DNA of 52,505 nucleotides from an uncultured Clostridia bacterium (GTDB lineage: Bacteria > Bacillota > Clostridia > TANB77 > CAG-508): the NCBI GenBank assembly GCA_947626555.1, contig CANQSP010000063.1, positions 1 through 52,505 of the forward strand, read 5' to 3'. This document shows positions 17,401 through 26,168 of this stretch, one piece after another. Position 1 is the stretch's first letter, and every line of letters starts with the position of its first letter. The position numbers and the translations under genes were made by a program. Below the pieces are notes generated by a model. The model had not been told where the DNA came from. It did not search any database and was given only the letters and a program-made list of their open reading frames with translations.

Positions 17401-20400
17401 TTACAATAAAGTAAGCTATAGTCATATTGCCGTTTATTTTAATTTAGATACAGAAAACGGAAAATATGAAACTCAAACAGAACCAACAAAACTAGGATTT
17501 ATGATAGCGGGAAAATATAATGTAGAATTAACAAAATATCAAAAAGGTTCACAAAGTAAGGTAGTTTCAGGAGCTACATATAGCATAATGGATGAAACAG
17601 AAAATATAGGGGAACTAGTAGAAAATAACATAAGTAAAACAACTGATACAGAAGGAAAGTTAACACTAGAGAATTTATATGTAGGTAGAACATATACGAT
17701 AAAGGAAATAAAATCACCACAAACATATGAACTAAATCAAAATGAAATTAAATTTAAAACAAGCGAAGTAGGAGGTATATTGGTATTAGATAAGTTAGAG
17801 GGAACAACAGATGAAAGTGTTAGAAAATTAGAAATGGAAGAACTACAAGGAGAAGATTATAAATTAGTAGTTGAATTAGAAGATGAAGTAAAACCAAATT
17901 TATGTATAAAAAAAGTTGACCAAAATACATATGATGCAATAAAAGGAATTAAATTTAAAATACAAGGAAAAGGTTTTGGAGAAACAGGGAAATTTGTAAC
18001 AACAGATTCAAAAGGAGAAGTAAACTTAAATGGGCTATACATAAATGAAGAATATACTATAGAAGAAGTAAAGGCAGACGGATATTATTTGGCAGGTAAT
18101 ATAAAATTTTTGATAACACACGAAGATAATTATGATATAAGAATAATAGACATAACAGAGCAAATGATTTATTTATTAGGAGCATTTGAAGTTACAACAG
18201 AAAATGAAATACCAACTGTAAATTTAGCAATACAAAATGAATCAATACCAATATATAATTTAACTATTAATAAAATAGAAAAAGGAAAACCAGATATATT
18301 GTTATCAGGTGCAAAATTTAAATTAACTAAAGATGGAAAAGAGATAGGAAGATATGAAACAGGAAAAATAGCAGGAACAGAACAGGATGGAGAACCAGGA
18401 AAAGTAACAATACAAAATTTATATGCATATGAAGAATCAAAAAAAATAGAGCAAACATATAAATTAGAAGAAATAGTTGCTCCAGTAGGATATTCAAAGG
18501 TAAAAGATATAGAATTTAAAGTAACTAAAGGAGAAGATGGAAACTTTAGTTTAGAGACCATGCAAGATTTAAATTACCAAGTAAACAAAAATAATATAAC
18601 TATAACAATAGAGGATAGTCCTTCATTTAAATTAACAAAACAAGTGGCAGAAGGAGAAGAAAATGCAGGCGATTTACTACCAAACACAAAATTTGTAATA
18701 TATAATATAGATGAAGGAACAGTACCTGCAAGAAATAGTAAAGGGGAACTTATAGGAGAAAGAGAAATAATAAATGGTAAAGAATATAATGTTTTAACAA
18801 CTGATAATAAAGGAGAAATAACAGCAGATTTACCACAAGGTTTGTATAAAGCTGTAGAAGTAAAAGCATCAGAAGACAAATATACTTTGGCAAAAGAAAA
18901 ATATTTTGGAATTGGTGCATCGGAACAAGCAAAGGGAGAAATTATAACAGAATTGGCAGAAGTAATAGGTGGTGACTATAGTATAGAATCAATTTTAGAA
19001 ACAAGTGATGGGGGATATTGGGTAACAGGCAACTTTACTTCTTTAAGTGTAAATTTAGGAAAAGGAATAAATGGAAACAATGTAATAATAGAGAATATGG
19101 ATCAACCAACCACGGATAAAAGCAAAGATGGAATGATAGTTAAATATAGAAAAGATGGAAAAGTAGAATGGGCAAAAGTAATAGGAACGACTGGTTCCGA
19201 TCAAATAAAATTAACATCAAAAACAAAAGATGGGGGATATTTAGTAGTAGCAAGATTTAGCTCTCAAGGTGCCAATCTGGGAAAAGGAACAGACGGAGAG
19301 GATGTAATTATAAATGGTAATGAAGATGTTATAATAAAATATACAAATGAAGGGGTAGTAGAATGGACGAAAACAATAGGAATAACGATAACATCATTAA
19401 TAGAGACAAGTGATGAGGGATACTTGGTAGGGGGAATGGACGCTGGATTTAGAAATAATTTAGGAGAAGGAATAGATGGAAATGATGTAATTATAAATCC
19501 TAATACATATGATGACGGTTATACTTGGAGACCTTATTCAGATGGAATTATAATTAAATTTAGAAAAGACAAAAAAATAGAATGGGTAAAACAACTAGTG
19601 GGAGATAATTCTAATGATATAATCTCAATTACAGAGACAATTAATGAAAAATATATAATTAATGGATATTCTAGATGTAGAATCATGTCTGCAGGAGATG
19701 ATGTAGTTATTGAAAATGTAGATGAGGATGCATTTACAGAATTTGCAATTGAATTCGACGATAAAGGGAAAATGATATGGGCAAAAGCATTTGGTTTTAT
19801 GGGTGGCAGTGATGTAGTCGGGACTAATGATGGAGGCTTTATATTAGCGGGATATGTTCTTGACGAAATAATATTAGGAAAAGGAGTAGATGGAAATGAT
19901 GTAATTGTAGATACTAATGAAGATGGTGAGAATTGTTTGATAATAGTTAAATACACAGAAGAAGGGCTAGTAGAATGGAAAAAAGAGATAAGTGGCAACA
20001 TAATATACACAATGGTCTCAACTAGCGACGGAGGCTTAATAGCAGGAATACATTCTGAAAATAATAGTATTAATTTAGGAGAAGGAACGGACGGAAAAGA
20101 TGTAATAGTAAAAAATAATGGTTTAGATAATACTCTAATATTCAAATATAATTCTAATGGAAAAGTAGAATGGGTAAAAGTAACAGAAGGATACAATATA
20201 TATTCAATTTCAGAAACAAAAGACAAAGAAGTATTAGTAGGTGGAAGTTTCGGAAGAGTAAGTATCAATTTAGGAAAAGGTACAGACGGAGAAGATGTAA
20301 TTTTAAGTAGATTATATAATGGAAATAATGAAATAATAATTAAGTATAATTATATAGAAGCACCAAAGACAAGAATAGAATATGCAAAAAAAATGGAAGG

Positions 20401-23400
20401 TGATTGTAAAATAGTTTCAATGGTAGAAACAAGTGATGGAGGATATATCGTAGGAGGATATTATGAATCTGATAGTATCAATTTAGGAGAGGACATAGAT
20501 GGAAATGAAGTAATTATAAATAAAGAATCAGGATATTATGATGAGGATGGGCTAATAATTAAATATAATATAAAGGGCCAAATAGAATGGGTAAAAACAA
20601 TAGAAGGAGAAGAAGCGGATTTTATAACTTCGGTAAGTGAAACAAGAGATGGAGGTTATATAATAAGTGGATATTCTTATACAGATAATATTAACTTAGG
20701 TGAAGGTATAGATGGGACAGATGTAATATTAACAAAAGATTATAATTATTATGATGGAATCATAATAAAATATAGAGAAGACGGAAAAGTAGAGTGGGCT
20801 AAAAATATAGGTGGAGAAGACTATGATTGTATAACATCAGTTATACCAACAAACGACAAAGGGTACATAATAGGAGGATATTTTACATCTTATAGTATTG
20901 ATTTGGGAGAAGAGATTATATATGGCAGTGGTAGCTATAATGGTTCTGATGCATTGCTAATAAAATATAAAGAAGATGGAAAAGTAGAATGGGCAAAAGT
21001 GTTACAAGGAAGTAAAATAACATCAATAGCAAAAACAAATGATGGAGGCTATATAGTAGGAGGTAATCTTTATTCTAATACCTTAAATTTAGGAAAAGGA
21101 ATAGATGGCGAAGATATAATTATAGAAAACAAAGCAGGACCGTATCTTCCAGATGCTATGATAATAAAATACAGAGCAGATGGAATAGTAGAATGGGCAA
21201 GAGTAGTAGAGGGAATTCTAAATGAAGAAATATCTACAATTTTGGCAACAAGTGATGGAGGCTACATAGTAGGCGGGGATTCTAACTCTAGTACTTTGAA
21301 TTTAGGAAAAGGAATAGATGGAGAAGATGTAGTTTTAAATAATAATGGTAATTATGATGGACTAATAGTAAAGTATAGAAAAGATGGAGTAGTAGAATGG
21401 GCAAAAACAATAGGAGAATATGATGAAGAAAAAATAACTTCAATATCAGAAACAAATGAAGGAAAATACGTAGTAGGAGGATACTTTAAAAGTACAAGTA
21501 TTAGTTTAGGAAAAGGAGCAGACGGAAAAGAGATAACCTTAACAAATAATGGTTATAATAAAAATGATGGAATGATTATCGAATATACAAAGGATGGAAT
21601 AGTAGAATGGACTAAAGCAATAGGAGGAACAAATGATGATTATGTATATTCAGTTTTAAGTACAAGTAATTTAGACTACATAATAGGAGGAAATTTTGCT
21701 AGTAGAAAAATAGTATTAGATAAAGATAATAATCTAATAAATGACAATAATACAGATAATGGTATGATAATTAAAATAGATGTAAAAGTAGATGTACCAC
21801 AAGTAAAGGAAGTAGTAGTAGAGAATGAAATAAAACAATTTATAATAACAACAAAAGTAAAAGCAATGGACGGAAATAAGGGTGGAGAAATTTCAGGAGA
21901 GGAAGTCAATCCATATGAAACAGTAAAATATGGGGAGACAGCTGGAACAGATAATAAAACAATAGTAATGAGACCTTATGAGGGGTATGACATAGCAAAA
22001 GTAACAATAAATGGAGAAAGAACATTAGATTATGAAAAACAAGGAGATGGAAGTTATAAGTTAAAACCAATAGAAAATGTGCAAGAAGACAAACATATAG
22101 TAGTAACATATTCAAAAACAAGTAACACATTAACATTAAACAAAAAGGCTGAAGATGGAGAAACACCACTCGCAGGTGCAAAATTTAGAATAGAAAAAAT
22201 GGATGAAAGGGAGGTACCACAAGGAGTAATTAAGAATATAGTGGATAATGGGCAACCATATTATTATGCAGACAAACAAGAAGAAAAACAAATAAGTGGA
22301 GTGTTAGGAAAAATAGAAGCAAATGGAGAATACTCTGAGGCAATTATATCAAATAATGAAGTAACAGGAATAATAAAAGAAGATGAAATGATAGATGATG
22401 CATCATATTATTTTGTAAAAACAACAGCAGAAGATGGTTCGACATATTATGAACCAACAAATAGTAAAACATATCAAGAGGCACATGGAGGAAGTGGAGA
22501 TCAAAAAAATACAACAGCACATTCATGTTTCGAAATTAATTTAACAGATTATGAAGGTAATGTAGGTGTAGTTATAAATGCAAGAGTATCAAGTGAAAGT
22601 TCAGATAAAGGATATGCTACAATAACAAAAGATAAAACTATGCCTAAATATAATAGTAGTGAAACATATCATTTTATGTGCATATCAAATAAACAGAATG
22701 ATGCAAACTATACTTCACAATTATTAGAAGGAGGAAATATATATTATTTACATTTAGGATATAAGAAAGATTCAAGTATAGATAAATATGAAGACAGAGT
22801 CATAATAAACAGTATAAAATTATATGAAGCAACAGGCAAAAAATATTGCTTTGAAGAAAAAGGTGAAAGCTATGTATCAAACAATAAAGATTATTTACAA
22901 ACAGTAGCAAATTCATATATACCTATAAATTTAAGTGAAATACCAGAAACGCAAAAAGTAGCATTAGTAGTAAATGCACAAATATCAAGCAGTAGTGCTA
23001 ATTATGGATATGCAACAATAACAAATGATAAAACTGCACCATCATATAATAATAGTAATGGAAGGTTTATATATATTTCGGGAGAAAAACAATCAGATGA
23101 TTATGAAACAATATTACAAGGAGGAAGAACATATTATTTACACTTAGGATATAGAAATCAGTACAAAGCATATGGTGAGCAAAATGTATTTACAATAAAT
23201 AGTATAAAAGTATATCAAACAAGAACGCAGGAATATAATTTTGAGACAATAGAAGAAGTTCAAGAAAACATAAACCCAGAGGTAAAGAAAAAATATGTAT
23301 CTACAAATAAAGGAAAACCAAATACAGAGGCAAATTCATATATACCTATAAATCTGGAAGGAAAAACTGGAAAATATAATATAATAGTAAATGCAGAAAT

Positions 23401-25687
23401 ATCAAGCCAAATTGGAGACTACGGATATGTAACAATAACCGACAATACTATACAAAGAGTAACATATAGTGATAATACAACATCAAAAAATAGATTTGTA
23501 AATATTTCAGGAGAAAAAGAGGCAACTAATTATACAACAGTAGTAGAAGGAGGCAAGGAATATTATTTGCATATGGGGTATTACAAAAATGAAAAAACAG
23601 ATGAAGGAAATGATAAATTTACGATAAACAATATAGAGATAACTTTAAATGGGGAAGATTTATATAGAGAAGAAGTAATAACAGATAAATTTGGACAAGC
23701 ATTTTTAGAATTAGAACCAGCAAGATACACCATAACAGAAATAGAAGCACCAAAAGGCTATGAACTAAGTGAACCAATAATACATGCATTAGAAGCAGGA
23801 AAAACAAATGAAGAAACAATAATAGACAAGAAAAAATCAAAAGTAACAGTACATCACTATTTAAAAGGAGAATATGAAGAGGATGGAAGCAATAAGAAAA
23901 TAGCAGATGACGAAATTATTTATGGAACAAAAGATACAGAATATGAAACGAAACCAAAAGTAGGATTAGATATGTATGAATTAGCAAAAAGAGAAGATGG
24001 AGAATATGATATAGATGGAAATCCAAAAGGATTATATACTGATGAAGATCAAGAAATAACATATTATTACACTAAGAAGAAAGTATCATTAATAGTACAT
24101 CATTATATAGAAGGAACAATGACACCTGTGTTATTATCAAACGGAGAAAGAGCAAAAGACATTATATCAGAAAACGAAGAAGGTGCACTATATTCAACTA
24201 GTGCAATACCAGAAATTGCAGGAGAAGATGGTCAAGCATTAGATAATAAATATGAATTATTAAAGATGCCAGAAAATGCAGAAGGAAAATATCAATATCC
24301 AAAGGTAGAGGTAACGTATTATTACAAGTTAGTAAAAGGAGAAGTTATAATAAATAAATATGTAAAAGGAGAAGAAAAAACACCATTGTCAGGAGCAAAA
24401 TTTAAAGTAGAACAAATAGACGAAAGCCAAATACAAAATAATGAAAAAAATTATAATGTAGTAGATAAAACACAAAAAGTAAAACTAAGTAAAGAATTAA
24501 CTACAGATGAATTTGGTAAAGTTTCAATATATTTAGAAGCGGGAAAATATATAATAACAGAAATAGAAGCGCCACATGGATATAAATTACATGCTGAAGA
24601 AGTATATCAAATAGAAATAAACAACAGTACAGAAAGAGTAATACAAATAAATGTAGAAAATGAAAGACAAACTGGACAAGTAATAGTTAACCATTACATC
24701 TATGACAAAAATGCAGAAGAACCACATACAAATACAAGAGTACCTTTGGAAGGAGGCAAAGAATCAGAATCACAAACAATAACTGCGATTATAGGAAGTA
24801 TGTATGGAAGTGAGCCTTTAAAAAATTTGAAGGAAGGATATAAATTGTATGAAATACCTAAAAATAAAAGTGGTTTAATACAAGAAGGAGTAACAGAAGT
24901 AAATTATTATTATATATCATATGCAATTATAAATAGTGAGATAACGAAAGATGGTTCAGATAAAATATTAGCAAAAGATGAACCAATACAATATATGATA
25001 AACTACACATCAAATATTAGTAATTATGAAGGAAATGCAGTAGTTACAATAGTAGATACACTTCCATATGCACTGGATGTAGACAAAATGAAAGAATTAG
25101 CAACAGAAGAAGGAATAAATACTGAGGATTCAAATACAGATTGGCTAAAAGAGTTTTTACAAGAAGGAGAATATAAAGAGGAGTTAGTAGATGAAAGTGG
25201 CGATGATGCAAAAACATATACCATAACATGGACGCAAACAATAGAAAAAATTGATACATTAGGAAAAGATGAAACACAAGACATAACTATAGACAAAAAC
25301 ATAAAAGTAATATTCAAAGATGTAGATATAAAACAAACAAGCTTTACAAATACAGTAAAAGGAAAAATAACTTTAGAAGCAACAGAGCAAACAATGGAAA
25401 CAGAGCCGGCAACCCATGAAACAAAAGCAAATTATATAAAAGATGTAAAGGTAACGAAAAAATGGGAACATGGAGAAAACATTTATGAACGACCAAAGAG
25501 CGTAATAATACAGTTAAAAAATGGAGAAAAAGTAGTAGAATCATACAAATTAACAGAACAAGACAACTGGACACATACATTTACAGGCTTACCAAAATAT
25601 GATGAAGAAACAGGCGAAGAAATATATTATACTGTAGATGAACAAGCAGTAGGAGACGAAAGTTTGAAATATTATAAAAAGAAATAA
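14495..25687 (+). CDS. Giant surface protein 1 (SpaA/propeller/MucBP/Cna-B)
   Basis: At 3730 residues this is an exported adhesin-like protein. The ATG at 14495 is preferred because GGAGG (14482-14486) is 8 nt before it. Layout: basic tail (1-30); membrane anchor (about 33-55, LVLGSVLPIVMISIIVG); conserved region (60-1005); four SpaA-like domains (1007-1474); 14 propeller-type repeats (about 1489-2430); a bacterial-repeat domain; a SpaA-type domain split by three repeats of about 130 residues (about 2670-3050); two MucBP modules (TVHHYLKG, LIVHHYIEG); another SpaA and a third MucBP-like unit; a D2-like isopeptide domain (VTIVDTLPY); and a C-terminal Cna-B domain (VTKKWEHG). It ends LKYYKKK, before the last Cna-B strand, without LPXTG. 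A role in adhesion or self-assembly is inferred. Confidence 0.88.
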   Translation: MEAKQKQREMNVNKNEKDKKRKVKSILKPKFKYISKLVLGSVLPIVMISIIVGTIYEAFYNKRNDINNANIPPEIAVAMEYPQVEEGEEEIEISKEKYPNEEYNNDIYPYVQFDAFFLRDLNSDGYAEKIRGTCREIGQQDTLYIQLNVLTNGYLKEGATITLNGDRNFYFQTSIVKDNEIAENYVSTDTQVIKLNRIEAGKQKLLEGTIKENIGLNIGSYSKINSITFKGTHVETGSQGEDVKEIELEKTVQFKIDWHGKVQTKITNVTQTKYVEEIEDIEAQTIKIYFGVEIQEIKEQLNLSQLYIEGTIPEFNGYKPTKVYVEGTNVEYRYNEETMQLIAYTQAELNDVTKDITRSIARKNNYIIRLEYPMEAYRTLGKETFELKIPVKAYYEGYNNENYEFENPYKSNIATDIIILSYEKRLGKIAEFEITVGEYINNPVWDNAVLKRKPLNIYNGKSETEINDTYVVTWYARMGSEGKTTGIIMKETKTDSENTKVSDKFVKADNTEDSLEDITKNIGIYFEKVSTVLGKDGWIKVYDDETDNLVEEFNSSNWSNYTKTNPYIYKTPIRHIRIETSETNSQSSLEVYNIKELDDNAIINKYELEEFLNIKYIKSTVSGYVNQDANYINTDTYNAKYIEDTSIARVSIKENTLSTQEINKDNQLIIETIYFKNSNMEKWQNGSFLLKLPKEIVDVKIKDVVINQGLTKVVDYEKYVQAEVENGEEQEYIFIKIITENDIEENYRISINCDITVDSRITTKTGQIELYATNENGTTYLNNIEDKYDVNNNLNNQEKVNYSATNVSLISPNSLLISQIASDFDETNKEIVAPKIAEISKKSKTATITTQITNNYSRTVSNIAILGKIPYAGNTYVINGSDMGSNFNTTMVDTGITVPEQLKNVAKVYYSEIEDVTTDLEDAGNEWKEEGKVDFANVKSFLIILEDYELKNAESHKFSYKINIPGGIDYNKVSYSHIAVYFNLDTENGKYETQTEPTKLGFMIAGKYNVELTKYQKGSQSKVVSGATYSIMDETENIGELVENNISKTTDTEGKLTLENLYVGRTYTIKEIKSPQTYELNQNEIKFKTSEVGGILVLDKLEGTTDESVRKLEMEELQGEDYKLVVELEDEVKPNLCIKKVDQNTYDAIKGIKFKIQGKGFGETGKFVTTDSKGEVNLNGLYINEEYTIEEVKADGYYLAGNIKFLITHEDNYDIRIIDITEQMIYLLGAFEVTTENEIPTVNLAIQNESIPIYNLTINKIEKGKPDILLSGAKFKLTKDGKEIGRYETGKIAGTEQDGEPGKVTIQNLYAYEESKKIEQTYKLEEIVAPVGYSKVKDIEFKVTKGEDGNFSLETMQDLNYQVNKNNITITIEDSPSFKLTKQVAEGEENAGDLLPNTKFVIYNIDEGTVPARNSKGELIGEREIINGKEYNVLTTDNKGEITADLPQGLYKAVEVKASEDKYTLAKEKYFGIGASEQAKGEIITELAEVIGGDYSIESILETSDGGYWVTGNFTSLSVNLGKGINGNNVIIENMDQPTTDKSKDGMIVKYRKDGKVEWAKVIGTTGSDQIKLTSKTKDGGYLVVARFSSQGANLGKGTDGEDVIINGNEDVIIKYTNEGVVEWTKTIGITITSLIETSDEGYLVGGMDAGFRNNLGEGIDGNDVIINPNTYDDGYTWRPYSDGIIIKFRKDKKIEWVKQLVGDNSNDIISITETINEKYIINGYSRCRIMSAGDDVVIENVDEDAFTEFAIEFDDKGKMIWAKAFGFMGGSDVVGTNDGGFILAGYVLDEIILGKGVDGNDVIVDTNEDGENCLIIVKYTEEGLVEWKKEISGNIIYTMVSTSDGGLIAGIHSENNSINLGEGTDGKDVIVKNNGLDNTLIFKYNSNGKVEWVKVTEGYNIYSISETKDKEVLVGGSFGRVSINLGKGTDGEDVILSRLYNGNNEIIIKYNYIEAPKTRIEYAKKMEGDCKIVSMVETSDGGYIVGGYYESDSINLGEDIDGNEVIINKESGYYDEDGLIIKYNIKGQIEWVKTIEGEEADFITSVSETRDGGYIISGYSYTDNINLGEGIDGTDVILTKDYNYYDGIIIKYREDGKVEWAKNIGGEDYDCITSVIPTNDKGYIIGGYFTSYSIDLGEEIIYGSGSYNGSDALLIKYKEDGKVEWAKVLQGSKITSIAKTNDGGYIVGGNLYSNTLNLGKGIDGEDIIIENKAGPYLPDAMIIKYRADGIVEWARVVEGILNEEISTILATSDGGYIVGGDSNSSTLNLGKGIDGEDVVLNNNGNYDGLIVKYRKDGVVEWAKTIGEYDEEKITSISETNEGKYVVGGYFKSTSISLGKGADGKEITLTNNGYNKNDGMIIEYTKDGIVEWTKAIGGTNDDYVYSVLSTSNLDYIIGGNFASRKIVLDKDNNLINDNNTDNGMIIKIDVKVDVPQVKEVVVENEIKQFIITTKVKAMDGNKGGEISGEEVNPYETVKYGETAGTDNKTIVMRPYEGYDIAKVTINGERTLDYEKQGDGSYKLKPIENVQEDKHIVVTYSKTSNTLTLNKKAEDGETPLAGAKFRIEKMDEREVPQGVIKNIVDNGQPYYYADKQEEKQISGVLGKIEANGEYSEAIISNNEVTGIIKEDEMIDDASYYFVKTTAEDGSTYYEPTNSKTYQEAHGGSGDQKNTTAHSCFEINLTDYEGNVGVVINARVSSESSDKGYATITKDKTMPKYNSSETYHFMCISNKQNDANYTSQLLEGGNIYYLHLGYKKDSSIDKYEDRVIINSIKLYEATGKKYCFEEKGESYVSNNKDYLQTVANSYIPINLSEIPETQKVALVVNAQISSSSANYGYATITNDKTAPSYNNSNGRFIYISGEKQSDDYETILQGGRTYYLHLGYRNQYKAYGEQNVFTINSIKVYQTRTQEYNFETIEEVQENINPEVKKKYVSTNKGKPNTEANSYIPINLEGKTGKYNIIVNAEISSQIGDYGYVTITDNTIQRVTYSDNTTSKNRFVNISGEKEATNYTTVVEGGKEYYLHMGYYKNEKTDEGNDKFTINNIEITLNGEDLYREEVITDKFGQAFLELEPARYTITEIEAPKGYELSEPIIHALEAGKTNEETIIDKKKSKVTVHHYLKGEYEEDGSNKKIADDEIIYGTKDTEYETKPKVGLDMYELAKREDGEYDIDGNPKGLYTDEDQEITYYYTKKKVSLIVHHYIEGTMTPVLLSNGERAKDIISENEEGALYSTSAIPEIAGEDGQALDNKYELLKMPENAEGKYQYPKVEVTYYYKLVKGEVIINKYVKGEEKTPLSGAKFKVEQIDESQIQNNEKNYNVVDKTQKVKLSKELTTDEFGKVSIYLEAGKYIITEIEAPHGYKLHAEEVYQIEINNSTERVIQINVENERQTGQVIVNHYIYDKNAEEPHTNTRVPLEGGKESESQTITAIIGSMYGSEPLKNLKEGYKLYEIPKNKSGLIQEGVTEVNYYYISYAIINSEITKDGSDKILAKDEPIQYMINYTSNISNYEGNAVVTIVDTLPYALDVDKMKELATEEGINTEDSNTDWLKEFLQEGEYKEELVDESGDDAKTYTITWTQTIEKIDTLGKDETQDITIDKNIKVIFKDVDIKQTSFTNTVKGKITLEATEQTMETEPATHETKANYIKDVKVTKKWEHGENIYERPKSVIIQLKNGEKVVESYKLTEQDNWTHTFTGLPKYDEETGEEIYYTVDEQAVGDESLKYYKKK
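18955..21780 (+). repeat. Fourteen propeller-type protein repeats in giant protein 1
   Basis: Each repeat of about 60-75 residues ends in ETSDGGYIVGGYF-like sequence and contains NLGKGIDGEDVII and IIKYxxDGKVEWAK. Fourteen such motifs can be counted, matching two seven-bladed propellers. They resemble SBBP/delta-60-type repeats. Confidence 0.75.
22480..23648 (+). repeat. Three beta-sandwich-like repeats unique to giant protein 1
   Basis: Three units of about 100-140 residues share NSYIPINL (weaker in unit 1), VNAxISS, YGYxTIT, a variable strand, ISGEK, GGxxYYLHLGY and FTINSIxxY. They are inserted within a SpaA-like domain, whose start LTLNKKAEDGETPLAGAKF and end FLELEPARYTITEIEAPKGY lie on either side. 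A carbohydrate-binding-module-like fold is possible. Confidence 0.7.
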
Positions 25688-25746
25688 ATTAGCTGAAAAC
25701 GATTAAATAAGGTACGAATTTTAGTGTATAGCTTTCAAAGGCAAAA

Positions 25747-25788
25747 ATGAGAAATATACTAGAGTAAAATCTATATATTTCTCATTTT
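25747..25788 (+). terminator. Terminator of giant gene 1
   Basis: TGAGAAATATA pairs with TATATTTCTCA and a T run follows. The same hairpin follows the other two giant genes. Confidence 0.8.
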
Positions 25789-25900
25789 ATTTATGCCCTA
25801 AAAGCATTTATTCCCTAAGTAATAAAGCCATATATTACAAATAAAATCATTAAAGTATATGCAAATGTAAAATAAGGCAAACATTTTATTTCCGTAAATA
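25747..25900 (+). repeat. Intergenic 154-bp repeat, copy 1
   Basis: It is near-identical to 37023-37176. It covers the terminator, a conserved block (TAAAAGCATTTATTCCCTAAG, then TATATTACAAATAAAATC) and ends in the promoter half-site TTCCGTAAAT. No gene lies in 25688-25994. Confidence 0.85.
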
Positions 25901-25957
25901 GACGGCAAAAGGAAGAAATATATAGTTATTTACAAGTTAAACTATAAAATTTAAAAT
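25890..25957 (+). promoter_or_regulatory. Shared promoter module, copy 2 (second giant gene)
   Basis: TTCCGTAAAT, 28 nt, ATTTACA; -35 TTTACA (25929-25934), 17-nt spacer, -10 TAAAAT (25952-25957). It lies 37 nt before the ATG at 25995. Confidence 0.7.
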
Positions 25958-25994
25958 AAATATAGTAATTACAGTAGATATGGAGGAGTAACTA

Positions 25995-26168
25995 ATGAGA
26001 GAAAAACGAGGAGAAAAGGATAATAGCATAAGTAAAGTTGAAACTGAAGTTTATACGAGTCAAAACAAAAATGAGTACATGAAAAAAAATAATAAAAGAC
26101 AAAAAGAATGTTATAAAAGGAGAAACTCATATTCAAGAAAAGAATGTTCGAAAGGGGATACGGATTAA
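25995..26168 (+). CDS. 57-residue leader ORF, frame-shifted N-terminal tail of giant protein 2
   Basis: A strong GGAGGA site precedes this ATG. The product, MREKRGEKDNSISKV and 42 further basic and polar residues, begins like giant protein 3 (MREKRRVKKDN), where the same segment is fused in frame to the rest. Here it stops with TAA overlapping the next ATG as TAATG, so the large frame may be read by translational coupling. It is either a genuine split (short leader peptide plus large protein) or a frameshift that removed the cytoplasmic tail. Confidence 0.55.
   Translation: MREKRGEKDNSISKVETEVYTSQNKNEYMKKNNKRQKECYKRRNSYSRKECSKGDTD

Noticed and set aside
19534-20268. 244-residue open frame on the minus strand
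   Set aside because: It is antisense to the propeller repeats of giant protein 1; its Ser/Pro/Leu bias mirrors the repeats and there is no start signal.
18955-21780. Regular repeats that might be read as a CRISPR array
   Set aside because: The period is about 200 bp, the frame stays open, and the conserved part encodes protein motifs.
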